Shown here in pieces: positions 1 through 7,463 of a DNA stretch of 32,778 bases. The DNA comes from Bacteroidota bacterium (GTDB taxonomy: Bacteria > Bacteroidota > Bacteroidia > Bacteroidales > F082): positions 1 through 32,778 of the forward strand of contig JAGXRB010000376.1 of assembly GCA_018336075.1 (NCBI GenBank), written 5' to 3'. Made by a program: the position numbers and the translations under genes. The notes beneath the pieces are model-generated. The model was given only the letters and a program-made list of their open reading frames with translations. It did no database searches and was not told the DNA's origin. Position 1 is the stretch's first letter; every line of letters begins with the position of its first letter.

Positions 1-792
1 CTGAATGAAGTGAGTTTGCCGCAATTTGGCTTTTGGTGGTTTCTCACCGCAATTTTCTGGAATAGTCTGATGGCTCTCCATCCCAAAGGTGGTTTTTCAA
101 TTAAAAAGTTTACGCGAAAGGATTACAGAACTTTGATTATTATGGGGTTCATCGAGCTGGTCGCTACCTCCACGTTGTATGCTGCAATCGCTGTTTCTGT
201 CAATCCTGCGATCCCTTCTTTCCTCAGAAATCTTGAATATCTTTTTATTTCTGTACTCGGTTTTGTGCTATTAGGCGAAAGACTCGGAAAATGGCAGCTA
301 ACCGGAGCATTTCTCACACTTTCGGGTGCATTCATTATCAGTTTACGGACTTCACCTGACGAAAGTTTTTTCACCGCAGCCTCAGGCCTGATGCTGATTT
401 CGACTACATTTTATGCTGCCCGAACCATCATTGCCAAAAAGCATATCCGTGAAATAAGTCCGGTGGTTCTTTCAATCAACAGAGCCTTGTTTTTAATGAC
501 CCTGGCACTCTTTTTTATGGTTTCCCAAAACCTCTCTTTCATCATCCCGACGACGGCATTTATCAATATCATGGCAGGTGCTTTTGTTGGTCCTTTTCTA
601 ACTTCAATTTTTCAATATTCTGCCTTGAAATATATTGAAGCCTCAAAAGCTGCGATCGTTCAAAGTACTACCGGCATGTTTGTAATGCTGGGAGCATTTT
701 TTCTTTTCGCAATACTTCCTACCACCGTTCAGGTCATTGGTGGCTTGATTGCTATTACAGGTGTAGTGATAATGATGTTCAAAAAGAAATAA
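1..792 (+). CDS. EamA/DMT-family transporter, 5' end truncated by window edge
   Basis: This is an inner-membrane permease of the drug/metabolite transporter (EamA) superfamily; the substrate cannot be told from sequence. The reading frame is open from base 1 (codons for L-N-E precede the GTG at 10), so the true start lies outside the window. About 263 residues are visible against roughly 290-300 for the family, so around 30 N-terminal residues and most of the first helix are missing. What remains is almost all hydrophobic helices. A first EamA repeat ends in the pattern LLGERLGKWQLTGAFLTLSG, typical of helices 4-5, and a second repeat begins near ASGLMLISTTFYAARTII. The C-terminus ends in a basic MMFKKK tail after the last helix. 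The next gene is convergent. Family assignment is secure; specificity is unknown. Confidence 0.85.
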   Translation: MNEVSLPQFGFWWFLTAIFWNSLMALHPKGGFSIKKFTRKDYRTLIIMGFIELVATSTLYAAIAVSVNPAIPSFLRNLEYLFISVLGFVLLGERLGKWQLTGAFLTLSGAFIISLRTSPDESFFTAASGLMLISTTFYAARTIIAKKHIREISPVVLSINRALFLMTLALFFMVSQNLSFIIPTTAFINIMAGAFVGPFLTSIFQYSALKYIEASKAAIVQSTTGMFVMLGAFFLFAILPTTVQVIGGLIAITGVVIMMFKKK

Positions 793-841
793 GGATTCAA
801 GGATTCCAGATTCAAAAAAATGACTGCTTTCAATTAAAAAA

Positions 842-880
842 AAGGAAGGCAAAAAACATCGCTGACTTTATGCCTTCCTT
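842..880 (-). terminator. Intrinsic terminator of the VWA gene
   Basis: Ten-base arms AAGGAAGGCA (842-851) and TGCCTTCCTT (871-880) are perfectly complementary, with a 19-nt loop. Read on the minus strand, the stem runs into an uninterrupted T tract (A tract 836-843 on the plus strand), as expected for a rho-independent terminator 23 nt past the VWA stop codon. There is no T tract on the plus side, so it should serve the minus-strand gene rather than the transporter. Confidence 0.75.
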
Positions 881-903
881 GAGTCTTTGGTAAGCTTGAT
901 TGG

Positions 904-1536
904 TTACTTTTCTTTATAAAAATCGTCAGAGGTATTTTCTTTGTTTCTGATTTTTTCACTGTAACGCGAACGTGAGTTTTTCTCTTCCGTGAACATGCGT
1001 TTCATGTCAGCTTCATTGGCTTCAAACTTCATGGTATTGGTGATGGAAATCGACAAGGCAAACTTCTCAACATCATGATTGGCGCCGATATAGGTGAAAG
1101 TCCAGTTTTTCTGCTTGAGTTCATCAATCATCTTTTTTATAGCTTTTCCGTTGAATTCACGGGAGCTGTTTTCTTCTCCGTCTGTGAGGATTGTCACCAG
1201 CACATTATAGTCTGTGAGGGAATCTGTTAACTGTCTCAGATGCTGAATACTATTGCCCATTGCATCGTAAAGCGGTGTGCCGGCACTTGGGTTGTACAAA
1301 CTGCGATCAATAGGTTTCAACTTTGAAACATCTTCATTTTCAAGAATTGTTTTCACCGCAAGACTGTTGAAAGATACAAGGGTAATGAAATGTTTCTGTT
1401 CAGGATATTGCCCTGCAACGCCTTTAACAGTCTGAACAATTTCATTGAATCCACTGATGATCGTATCCTGAATTTCGTACATTGAGCCGCTTTCATCAAG
1501 GATGATCAGATTAAAAACTTTGTGTATTGCTTCCAT
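904..1536 (-). CDS. VWA-domain protein with intact MIDAS site
   Basis: A 210-residue von Willebrand factor A domain protein. The metal-ion-dependent adhesion site is complete: D14-E-S16-G-S18 (DxSxS), T87 in SAGTPLYDAM, and D119 in ILTDGEEN. It should therefore bind a divalent cation and a protein partner. No signal peptide or membrane helix is present, so it is probably cytoplasmic. The domain covers roughly residues 6-170; the last 40 residues are highly charged and look flexible. A hairpin terminator follows the stop. The WYL regulator lies 205 nt upstream on the same strand, so co-transcription is possible but not shown. Cytoplasmic VWA proteins of this size are common in Bacteroidota and mostly uncharacterised, so the partner and process are unknown. 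Confidence 0.8.
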   Translation of the reverse strand: MEAIHKVFNLIILDESGSMYEIQDTIISGFNEIVQTVKGVAGQYPEQKHFITLVSFNSLAVKTILENEDVSKLKPIDRSLYNPSAGTPLYDAMGNSIQHLRQLTDSLTDYNVLVTILTDGEENSSREFNGKAIKKMIDELKQKNWTFTYIGANHDVEKFALSISITNTMKFEANEADMKRMFTEEKNSRSRYSEKIRNKENTSDDFYKEK

Positions 1537-1741
1537 ATTTATTTGATTTTAGGTTAATAATTCCGGTATTGAATATGGAAAAATGACCCGACAACCTGAA
1601 AACAATCCATCATGAAAGTGGCATTTAAGCACTTATGAATTGGTTTCAGTGAATAAAATCTGTTAGTAAATAAATTTGTCATTGGCCATTTCTATTTGAA
1701 GGCCAAAATTACTTCCGGGCTCCGACAGGTAGTGTCGCGAC

Positions 1742-2632
1742 TTAAAATTTGTTGATTTTTTCTTTGATATAGGCTTTTAATGCCTCTGGTTCAATGATTT
1801 TTATTTCATCAATAAGGCCTAATACAAAGCGACCGACGCCGGCCATTGAATAAACCTCGGTTGCAAAAACGTATTTCTTTCCATGTGCTGAAATGAAAAG
1901 GGCGGCATCAGGATACTCCTCGCACAAAAGCTGACGTGCGCGGCGATTGAGGATCAAAGTCACTTTTACAGGCATTTCTCCGGTCAGCCCGAAAACATCC
2001 ATCCCTTTGCGCAGATGCTTGTCCTCATGTTCCCACTTTTTGCCTGTCAGCACAACATCATAAATGCGGTCGGTCTTAAAAGTTTTGACTTTTCCAGAGG
2101 TCGGTTCAAATGCACTGACATATTTGAAATAGTTCAAAAAACGTATCGGTTCCACCATGCGGTCAAGAATCCTGTTGCTGTTTGACGACTCATAGTCTTT
2201 TAGAATGATTTTTTCTTTGTTTTGTATCGCCTTCCTGATATTTGTAATGACCATAGACTGATGCAGATTGGACATGGTTTCTGCCAGATCTTCCAAATCG
2301 GTAAGCGCATAAAGCTTGTCGAGAAGCAGGTTCCGCATCGGCCCATGCTGCGGGGCACTCAGGAGTGCGTTGCGAATCATCAGTGCCTCCTCAAGACTGA
2401 AAGTTATAAGCTCCTCCGGTTTAAGTTTGTTTTTTCCGGCATTGCGTATAAAAAAACGGGAGCCTTCCTGCTCAATCTGAAATCCAAGATCACGCAAAAG
2501 CACGATATGCCTTTCGATGGTTCTTACATTTACTTCAAAAAGTTCGGCAATCTCATGCTTGTCGCAACCAAAAGGCGCACGAAGTCGCACGATAAACTGG
2601 AGAATGCGGGCAAGTTTTCGGTGGTCGGGCAT
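1742..2632 (-). CDS. HTH/WYL-domain transcriptional regulator
   Basis: A 296-residue YafY/PafC-type regulator. Residues about 5-65 form a winged helix-turn-helix of the DeoR/HTH_11 kind (CDKHEIAELFEVNVRTIERH, then a wing with GFQIEQEGSRFFI). Residues about 125-220 form a WYL sensor domain, with the core pattern EPIRFLNYFKYVSAFEP and FKTDRIYDV. The C-terminal 70 residues resemble the WCX extension. WYL proteins bind nucleic-acid-like ligands and often control stress or defence genes, but no defence locus is visible here. The 534-nt gap upstream, shared with a divergent SDR gene, contains a long inverted repeat that could be its operator. The regulated genes are not identifiable from sequence alone. 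Confidence 0.85.
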   Translation of the reverse strand: MPDHRKLARILQFIVRLRAPFGCDKHEIAELFEVNVRTIERHIVLLRDLGFQIEQEGSRFFIRNAGKNKLKPEELITFSLEEALMIRNALLSAPQHGPMRNLLLDKLYALTDLEDLAETMSNLHQSMVITNIRKAIQNKEKIILKDYESSNSNRILDRMVEPIRFLNYFKYVSAFEPTSGKVKTFKTDRIYDVVLTGKKWEHEDKHLRKGMDVFGLTGEMPVKVTLILNRRARQLLCEEYPDAALFISAHGKKYVFATEVYSMAGVGRFVLGLIDEIKIIEPEALKAYIKEKINKF

Positions 2633-3166
2633 AGCGTTTTGATGGTTAATTGTTGTTATTTCTTATTTTCTGATCACATCTGTCTGTGGCAATGATGGTG
2701 AATTTCAATGTCTGTTTAGAACTGTAAATATAGAAGTTTAGCCTCAGATGTTGAAATTTTTCGAAATCAATAATCTGGTTCTCTTTTAAACCTGAAAGAC
2801 GATAGCCTAATTTGAATATTTCCTCACGTATTTAGAGCGGTTTGTTCACAATCAAAATCCGAAGTTTATCGATTTATGTTTTAACTTATCCTAGAGTAAA
2901 ACATTAAAATCTAATCAATTAGGTGTGACTTTCTCATGCCGACTTTTATCTGATGATTGATAATTTGTATTTATTGGCTAGCCTTGTCCGAAAAAAAATC
3001 ATAATTTTGTATATATTCTATCAGGGCAAAAGGGGTATTATGGTAAAATTCTGAACAGTTTTCCCAAAACAAATTAAGCTTTGCGAAGGAAAGCTTGTAA
3101 ATTAGTATTTGTTCATCCCAAAAATTGCGGATGAATATTAGCGCGGTCATGAAATAGTTTGGTGTA
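2633..3166. other. Divergent intergenic region with one inverted repeat
   Basis: This 534-nt AT-rich gap separates the divergent WYL regulator and SDR genes and should carry both promoters. A TAATTTTG match to the Bacteroidota -7 box lies at 3002-3009, but I see no well-spaced -33 TTG. Eight-base arms ATGTTTTA (2876-2883) and TAAAACAT (2897-2904) form an inverted repeat around a 13-nt spacer, a plausible operator. An open frame at 2971-3189 on the minus strand overlaps the SDR start and looks spurious. Confidence 0.5.
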
Positions 3167-3970
3167 ATGCATAAGAAAAGGTTTTTCAATAAAATTGTTT
3201 GGATTACCGGAGCATCATCCGGGATAGGAGAGGCCTGTGCTTACCTTTTTGCAGAGGAGGGAGCCAGTCTGATTCTTACCAGTCGTTCAAATGATGCATT
3301 GAATAAGGTTGGTAAAAAATGCGTGGCTTTGGGTGCCAGCTGTAAAACGCTGTCTTACAATCTATCCAATCTGGATCAGATTCATGCTTTGGTTGATGAA
3401 GCTTTTGCTTGTTTTGGATCAATCGATGTAATTTTTAACAATGCCGGAATAAGTCAGCGGGCGTTGGCAGGCGACACCATGTTTTCAGTGGACAGGCTCA
3501 TTATGGATGTCAACTATTTTGCTCCGGTGCTTATATCCAAGCATGCTTTACCAAAATTGATTGAGCAGGGAGGCGGAACAATCGCAGTGACAACAAGCAT
3601 TTCAGGCAAATTTGGCTTCCCGTTGAGGTCTGCCTACAGCGCATCAAAACATGCTTTGTATGGCTTTTTTGAAACCTTGCATGCAGAGTATTTTGATAAA
3701 AATATTCGCGTTGTTTTTGTTTGTCCCGGACGGGTTAAAACGAATATCTCCTTCAATGCACTGAAAAATGACGGTCAGCAGCATGCCCTACTTGACGACG
3801 GACAAGCCATTGGCATCAGTGCTGAAAAGGCAGCGCGAACAATTGTTAATGGAATCTACAAGCGAAAACCTGAAGTTTTAGTTGGAGCAAAAGAGCTTCT
3901 CATGGTATATATCAAAAGATTTTTTCCCGGCTTATCACGCATATTAATCAGAAAAATTAAACCGACCTAG
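3167..3970 (+). CDS. Short-chain dehydrogenase/reductase (SDR)
   Basis: A 267-residue classical SDR, an NAD(P)-dependent oxidoreductase. The cofactor motif TGASSGIG spans residues 14-21, NNAG is at 91-94, and the catalytic set is S144, Y157 and K161 (YSASK), all in the usual positions. The C-terminus is basic and partly hydrophobic (VYIKRFFPGLSRILIRKIKP), resembling DHRS7-like SDRs that sit on membranes. The ATG at 3167 gives a normal N-terminus. The VOC gene starts 2 nt after its stop, so the two are surely co-transcribed and may act on the same small molecule. It is a clear relative of the SDR at 31034. The substrate is unknown. Confidence 0.9.
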   Translation: MHKKRFFNKIVWITGASSGIGEACAYLFAEEGASLILTSRSNDALNKVGKKCVALGASCKTLSYNLSNLDQIHALVDEAFACFGSIDVIFNNAGISQRALAGDTMFSVDRLIMDVNYFAPVLISKHALPKLIEQGGGTIAVTTSISGKFGFPLRSAYSASKHALYGFFETLHAEYFDKNIRVVFVCPGRVKTNISFNALKNDGQQHALLDDGQAIGISAEKAARTIVNGIYKRKPEVLVGAKELLMVYIKRFFPGLSRILIRKIKPT

Positions 3971-3972
3971 AA

Positions 3973-5084
3973 ATGAGCAATTACATAATCAGTGGCATTC
4001 AGCAAATCGGCATTGGCGTTGAAAACCTTCCTCAGGCATGGAAATACTATATTGATGTCTTCAATATGGATGTCAGAATTCTTGAAGATGACACTGTTGC
4101 TGAGCTGATGCTTCCCTACACGGAAACAGTCCGCAAAAACGTCATGCCGCTATTGCCATCAATATGCAGGGTGGAGGAGGATTTGAAATTTGGCAATACT
4201 CACACCGGAAACCAAAACTAATTGATTTTGAAATCAATTTTGGTGATATTGGCATTTTTGCAGCCAAAATAAAGAGCCGCGATGTGAAAAAGACATTTGA
4301 TTTGTTTTCAAAAAATCCTGCTATAGAAATACTTGGTGAACTGAAAGAATCTATTGACGGCCATCCCACTTTTTTTGTAAAAGATCCTTATGGCAATATT
4401 TTCCAGATTGTTTATGACGGATACATTTTCGTTGATGAAAAACGTGGTACAGGTGGTGCTGTTGGCGCAATCATTGGCGTCAGCGATATCGAAAAAGCTT
4501 TGCCGGTTTATCAGGGTATACTTGGCCATGATGCAGTTGTGTATGATGTTTCAGGGAAATTCGATGATTTGGATGCGCTGAGTGCCGGTGATCAAAATTA
4601 CCGCAGGGTACTTTTGACGCACACCAATCCCAGAAAAGGCGGATTCAGTAAACTATTCGGAAATACATATATTGAACTTGTGCAGGCACTTGACCGAGAG
4701 CCACGTAAAATATACGAAAACCGTTTCTGGGGCGATCCGGGTTTCATTCATCTTTGTTTCGATGTAATCAATATGAATGGGTTGAAATCTGCTTGCGCAA
4801 AGATGGGATTTCCTTTCACTGTTGACTCGTCAGTGAAACACAATGAAACCAACTCCTTCGACATGGGTGAGGCAGCGGGTCATTTTTCATACATCGAAGA
4901 CCCGGATGGCAACCTGATAGAATTTGTTGAAACCCATAAAATCCCGCTTATCAAAAAACTGGGTATCAACCTGAACCTGCGCAAACGCAATCCTGAAAAG
5001 CCTTTGCCAACATGGATGCTGAAATTTCTAAAATTTGGGAAGGTGAAGCAAGGTGAACTCGAAGCAAAAATTCTGAAACCATAA
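3973..5084 (+). pseudogene. Double-VOC-domain (glyoxalase-fold) protein, single frameshift
   Basis: Two frames together encode one protein of about 370 residues with two vicinal-oxygen-chelate modules. The first frame starts at ATG 3973 (GIQQIGIGVENLPQAWKYY, a typical VOC opening) and reads normally to about 4121 (AELMLPYT). It then becomes nonsense and stops at 4221. The family-like continuation (GNSPQKRHAAIAINMQGGGG, then FEIWQYS) is in another frame from 4122 and runs to 5084. The second module begins about 4460 (GAIIGVSDIEKALPVYQGIL) and ends with the metal-ligand-like EDPDGNLIEFVE. Losing one base in the ACN codon at 4120 explains the break. No slippery heptamer is visible there, so programmed slippage is unlikely; recent inactivation or a sequencing error are the likely causes. 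It is co-transcribed with the SDR upstream. Confidence 0.75.
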
Positions 5085-5495
5085 ACCCGAATGGCCTGAT
5101 GCTTCAACTTTCGTCGGAGCAGACTTTTTTATCCAAAGATTTTGCTCATAGTGCCTTTAATGGTATTCTTTCATATATCTAAATACAATCTGAATTGAAT
5201 CAGCAAGATGATGATGTAATACCAAAAGGAGAAATGTATGTATCCAATTACCGCTCACTCAATTGGCCTAACATTTCTATCCATTGTCATAATACCATTA
5301 TAGCTTTTGGATTCATTAATAATTCACAATGGTATAACTTCTCAACATAGTCTCCCAAATGGCTATCTAAACGACCTTTTTATACAATTCATTTTTAAGT
5401 ACGGCATTAATTATTGGAAAATTCTAAAATAGTTATGACTATCAAAAAATTTCTATTGGCATTATTTTAGAAAGCTTCTAAATTAGATTGTACGG
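5085..5495. other. Intergenic gap, no gene seen
   Basis: About 410 nt between the VOC gene and the DUF3857 promoter. No coding frame, RNA gene or clear terminator was found. The short string TAATGGTATT at 5158-5167 recurs as its reverse complement at 5291-5300, and a related CAATGGTATA lies near 5327. The arms are too short and far apart to call a functional element. Confidence 0.4.
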
Positions 5496-5524
5496 TTGTT
5501 TAAAGAGATATATACCTATTTTTG
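5496..5524 (+). promoter_or_regulatory. Bacteroidota-type promoter for the DUF3857 pair
   Basis: A -33 TTG at 5496-5498 and a -7 TATTTTTG (TAnnTTTG) at 5517-5524 are separated by 18 nt, close to the Bacteroidota housekeeping consensus. Transcription should begin near 5531, which excludes the apparent TTG start at 5488 and supports ATG 5548. Confidence 0.6.
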
Positions 5525-5547
5525 TTTTTGATAACAACAAGCAAAAC

Positions 5548-7461
5548 ATGTCCAAAATCAATCTGTTAAAAACAGTATCACTATTGATCTTTTTAGTGTT
5601 ATCTGTTCAATTATTTTCGCAAAATCTTGCTGTAAGCCTGATTCCTGAGCAGCTGAAAAAGAATGTAAATTCCGTGCTGAGATATGACAATACAACCATC
5701 GAAATAAGCAAATCCTATGACATGACAATCACCAGTGAATGGGCCGTTACAGTGCTAAATTCGTCGGGAAATGAACATGTTTATGCCGGAAGTAGCTATA
5801 GTAAATCGTTGAAGATAAATGAAATGACTGCCAGAATATTGGATGCTAACGGCAAGGAAATAAAGAAACTAAAATCTTCTGATCTTGTAGATGTAAGCGC
5901 AGTGATGTCAGGAAGTGTTTTTGTTGATGATCGGCAACAGTATTTTACATACGGCCCTGGCAGCTATCCTTATACTTTTGTTTTTAAGCTGGTTACAAAA
6001 AACAAGAACACCGCGTTTTTGCCTGACTGGAATCCGCTTACACATGATTTTCAATCGGTAGAATCAAGCAAATTCACGCTTAACTATCCCGAAAACTGGA
6101 ATCTTAGTACCAACGAAAAAAACCTTGAATCGTTTGGTGTGACAAAATCAACCGGACCGGGAAAATATTCGCTTGAAATCAGTCAGGCCATGCCGATTAC
6201 GAAAGAATACGGCAGTCCGCCATACTACGAAATTAAACCCTATGCTTCTCTTTCAGCCAATTACTTTCAACTTGAAAATATCAAAGGTCAGGCATCCGAC
6301 TGGAATGAATTTGGTGAATGGTATCAAAGCAATATGCTTAGAGGGAATGAACTTGTGCCTGAAAATACACGAAAAGAAATTCTTTCGCTTGTTGAAGGTT
6401 TGACTGATTCAATTGAGATTGCCCGAAAAGTGTATGCTTACGTTCAGCAAAAAACGCGCTATGTTTCTGTACAGATTGGCATTGGAGGATGGAAGCCCAT
6501 GACAGTAGCAAGTGTGGATGAACTTAAGTATGGTGATTGTAAAGCGCTTTCCTTTTACACCCAGGCCTTGCTAAAAGTGGCAGGTTTGCCTGCAACATAT
6601 ACCATTATTCATTCCGGCAATTATCCAACGGATTTAGATACAACATTGGTTTCAGTTCAAGGAAATCATGTAATTGTTTCCATTCCTTTGAAGGACACTA
6701 CAATCTGGCTCGAAACAACAAATCGGCATATTCCATTCGGATATCTTGGTGATTTTACTGATAACCGTGCGGTACTTAGCCTGTCTGAAAAAGGCACTAA
6801 ACTTGACAGAACGCCTGCCTATGCTGATAATGCCAATAAACAGGAAACTGTTGCAAAAGTTTCTTTGGATGCCGATGGAATGTTGAAAGCAAGCTTAACT
6901 TGTCGCTCTTCCGGATTGCAGTATGATGATAAATACTACCTGGAGTTGCAGAAAAAAGATGAAAATGAAAAATTTTATCAAAAGACCTGGAATTACCTTC
7001 AATTTTTAAAACTGACAAAAATCGACTTAAAAGCAGACAAGCACCAAATAGTTTTCGAAGAAAACATTGAGCTTGAAGCACAGAAATACGGCGAAATGAG
7101 TGGCAACAGGATGTTGTTTCAAGCCAATTTTTTCAACCGAAACACCTTTGTGCCTCCACGCATTGCCGACCGAAAACAAAAGTTAGTCCTTCCCAGAGGG
7201 TATTACGACACCGACAGCTATGAAGTAGAACTTCCGGTAGAATATGACATTGAGGCACTTCCATCAAAAGCAGAGATTGACAGCCGCTTTGGGCAATATG
7301 AACTCAGCGTGGAAAGAATTTCAGATCATAAGTTACTTATTACACGTTCCTACCTGAAAAAAAATGGCAGTTTCGCAGCAGAGGACTACAGCGACTACAT
7401 TCAATTCAGAAGAGATGTTGCACGACACGACCAATCTAAAATTATCCTAATAAAAAAATAA
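5548..7461 (+). CDS. Exported DUF3857/transglutaminase-like protein, catalytic residues present
   Basis: A 637-residue exported protein. I choose ATG 5548 because it begins a clean signal peptide (MSKINLLKTVSLLIFLVLSV, ending LFSQ) and lies just after the predicted transcription start; the frame also extends up to a TTG at 5488. Residues about 50-220 match DUF3857. Residues about 285-395 form a transglutaminase-like core with C331 in YGDCKALSF, H374 in GNHVIVS, and E389 in WLETTN, where the family usually has Asp. The remainder is a beta-rich domain. The predicted location is the periplasm or outer-membrane face. A paralogue of almost equal length starts 2 nt after its stop, so the pair is an operon. 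Such proteins are widespread in Bacteroidota, and the reaction and substrate are not established. Confidence 0.85.
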   Translation: MSKINLLKTVSLLIFLVLSVQLFSQNLAVSLIPEQLKKNVNSVLRYDNTTIEISKSYDMTITSEWAVTVLNSSGNEHVYAGSSYSKSLKINEMTARILDANGKEIKKLKSSDLVDVSAVMSGSVFVDDRQQYFTYGPGSYPYTFVFKLVTKNKNTAFLPDWNPLTHDFQSVESSKFTLNYPENWNLSTNEKNLESFGVTKSTGPGKYSLEISQAMPITKEYGSPPYYEIKPYASLSANYFQLENIKGQASDWNEFGEWYQSNMLRGNELVPENTRKEILSLVEGLTDSIEIARKVYAYVQQKTRYVSVQIGIGGWKPMTVASVDELKYGDCKALSFYTQALLKVAGLPATYTIIHSGNYPTDLDTTLVSVQGNHVIVSIPLKDTTIWLETTNRHIPFGYLGDFTDNRAVLSLSEKGTKLDRTPAYADNANKQETVAKVSLDADGMLKASLTCRSSGLQYDDKYYLELQKKDENEKFYQKTWNYLQFLKLTKIDLKADKHQIVFEENIELEAQKYGEMSGNRMLFQANFFNRNTFVPPRIADRKQKLVLPRGYYDTDSYEVELPVEYDIEALPSKAEIDSRFGQYELSVERISDHKLLITRSYLKKNGSFAAEDYSDYIQFRRDVARHDQSKIILIKK

Positions 7462-7463
7462 TT

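Noticed and set aside
1682-1706. TTGGCC/GGCCAA hairpin after the WYL gene as its terminator
   Set aside because: Six-base arms, a 13-nt loop and no T tract directly after it make it too weak to call.
1742-2632. WYL regulator as marker of a defence island
   Set aside because: Neighbours are a VWA protein, an SDR and a VOC gene; no nuclease, helicase, methylase or toxin lies close by.
2971-3189. 72-residue minus-strand open frame before the first SDR
   Set aside because: It overlaps the SDR start, has no recognisable domain or signal, and has the composition expected of AT-rich non-coding DNA.
4115-4125. Programmed -1 frameshift in the VOC gene
   Set aside because: A -1 slip would restore the frame, but there is no slippery heptamer and no evident stimulatory structure.
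5488-5547. N-terminal extension of the first DUF3857 protein from TTG 5488
   Set aside because: It would put sequence before the signal peptide and overlaps a well-formed promoter (5496-5524).
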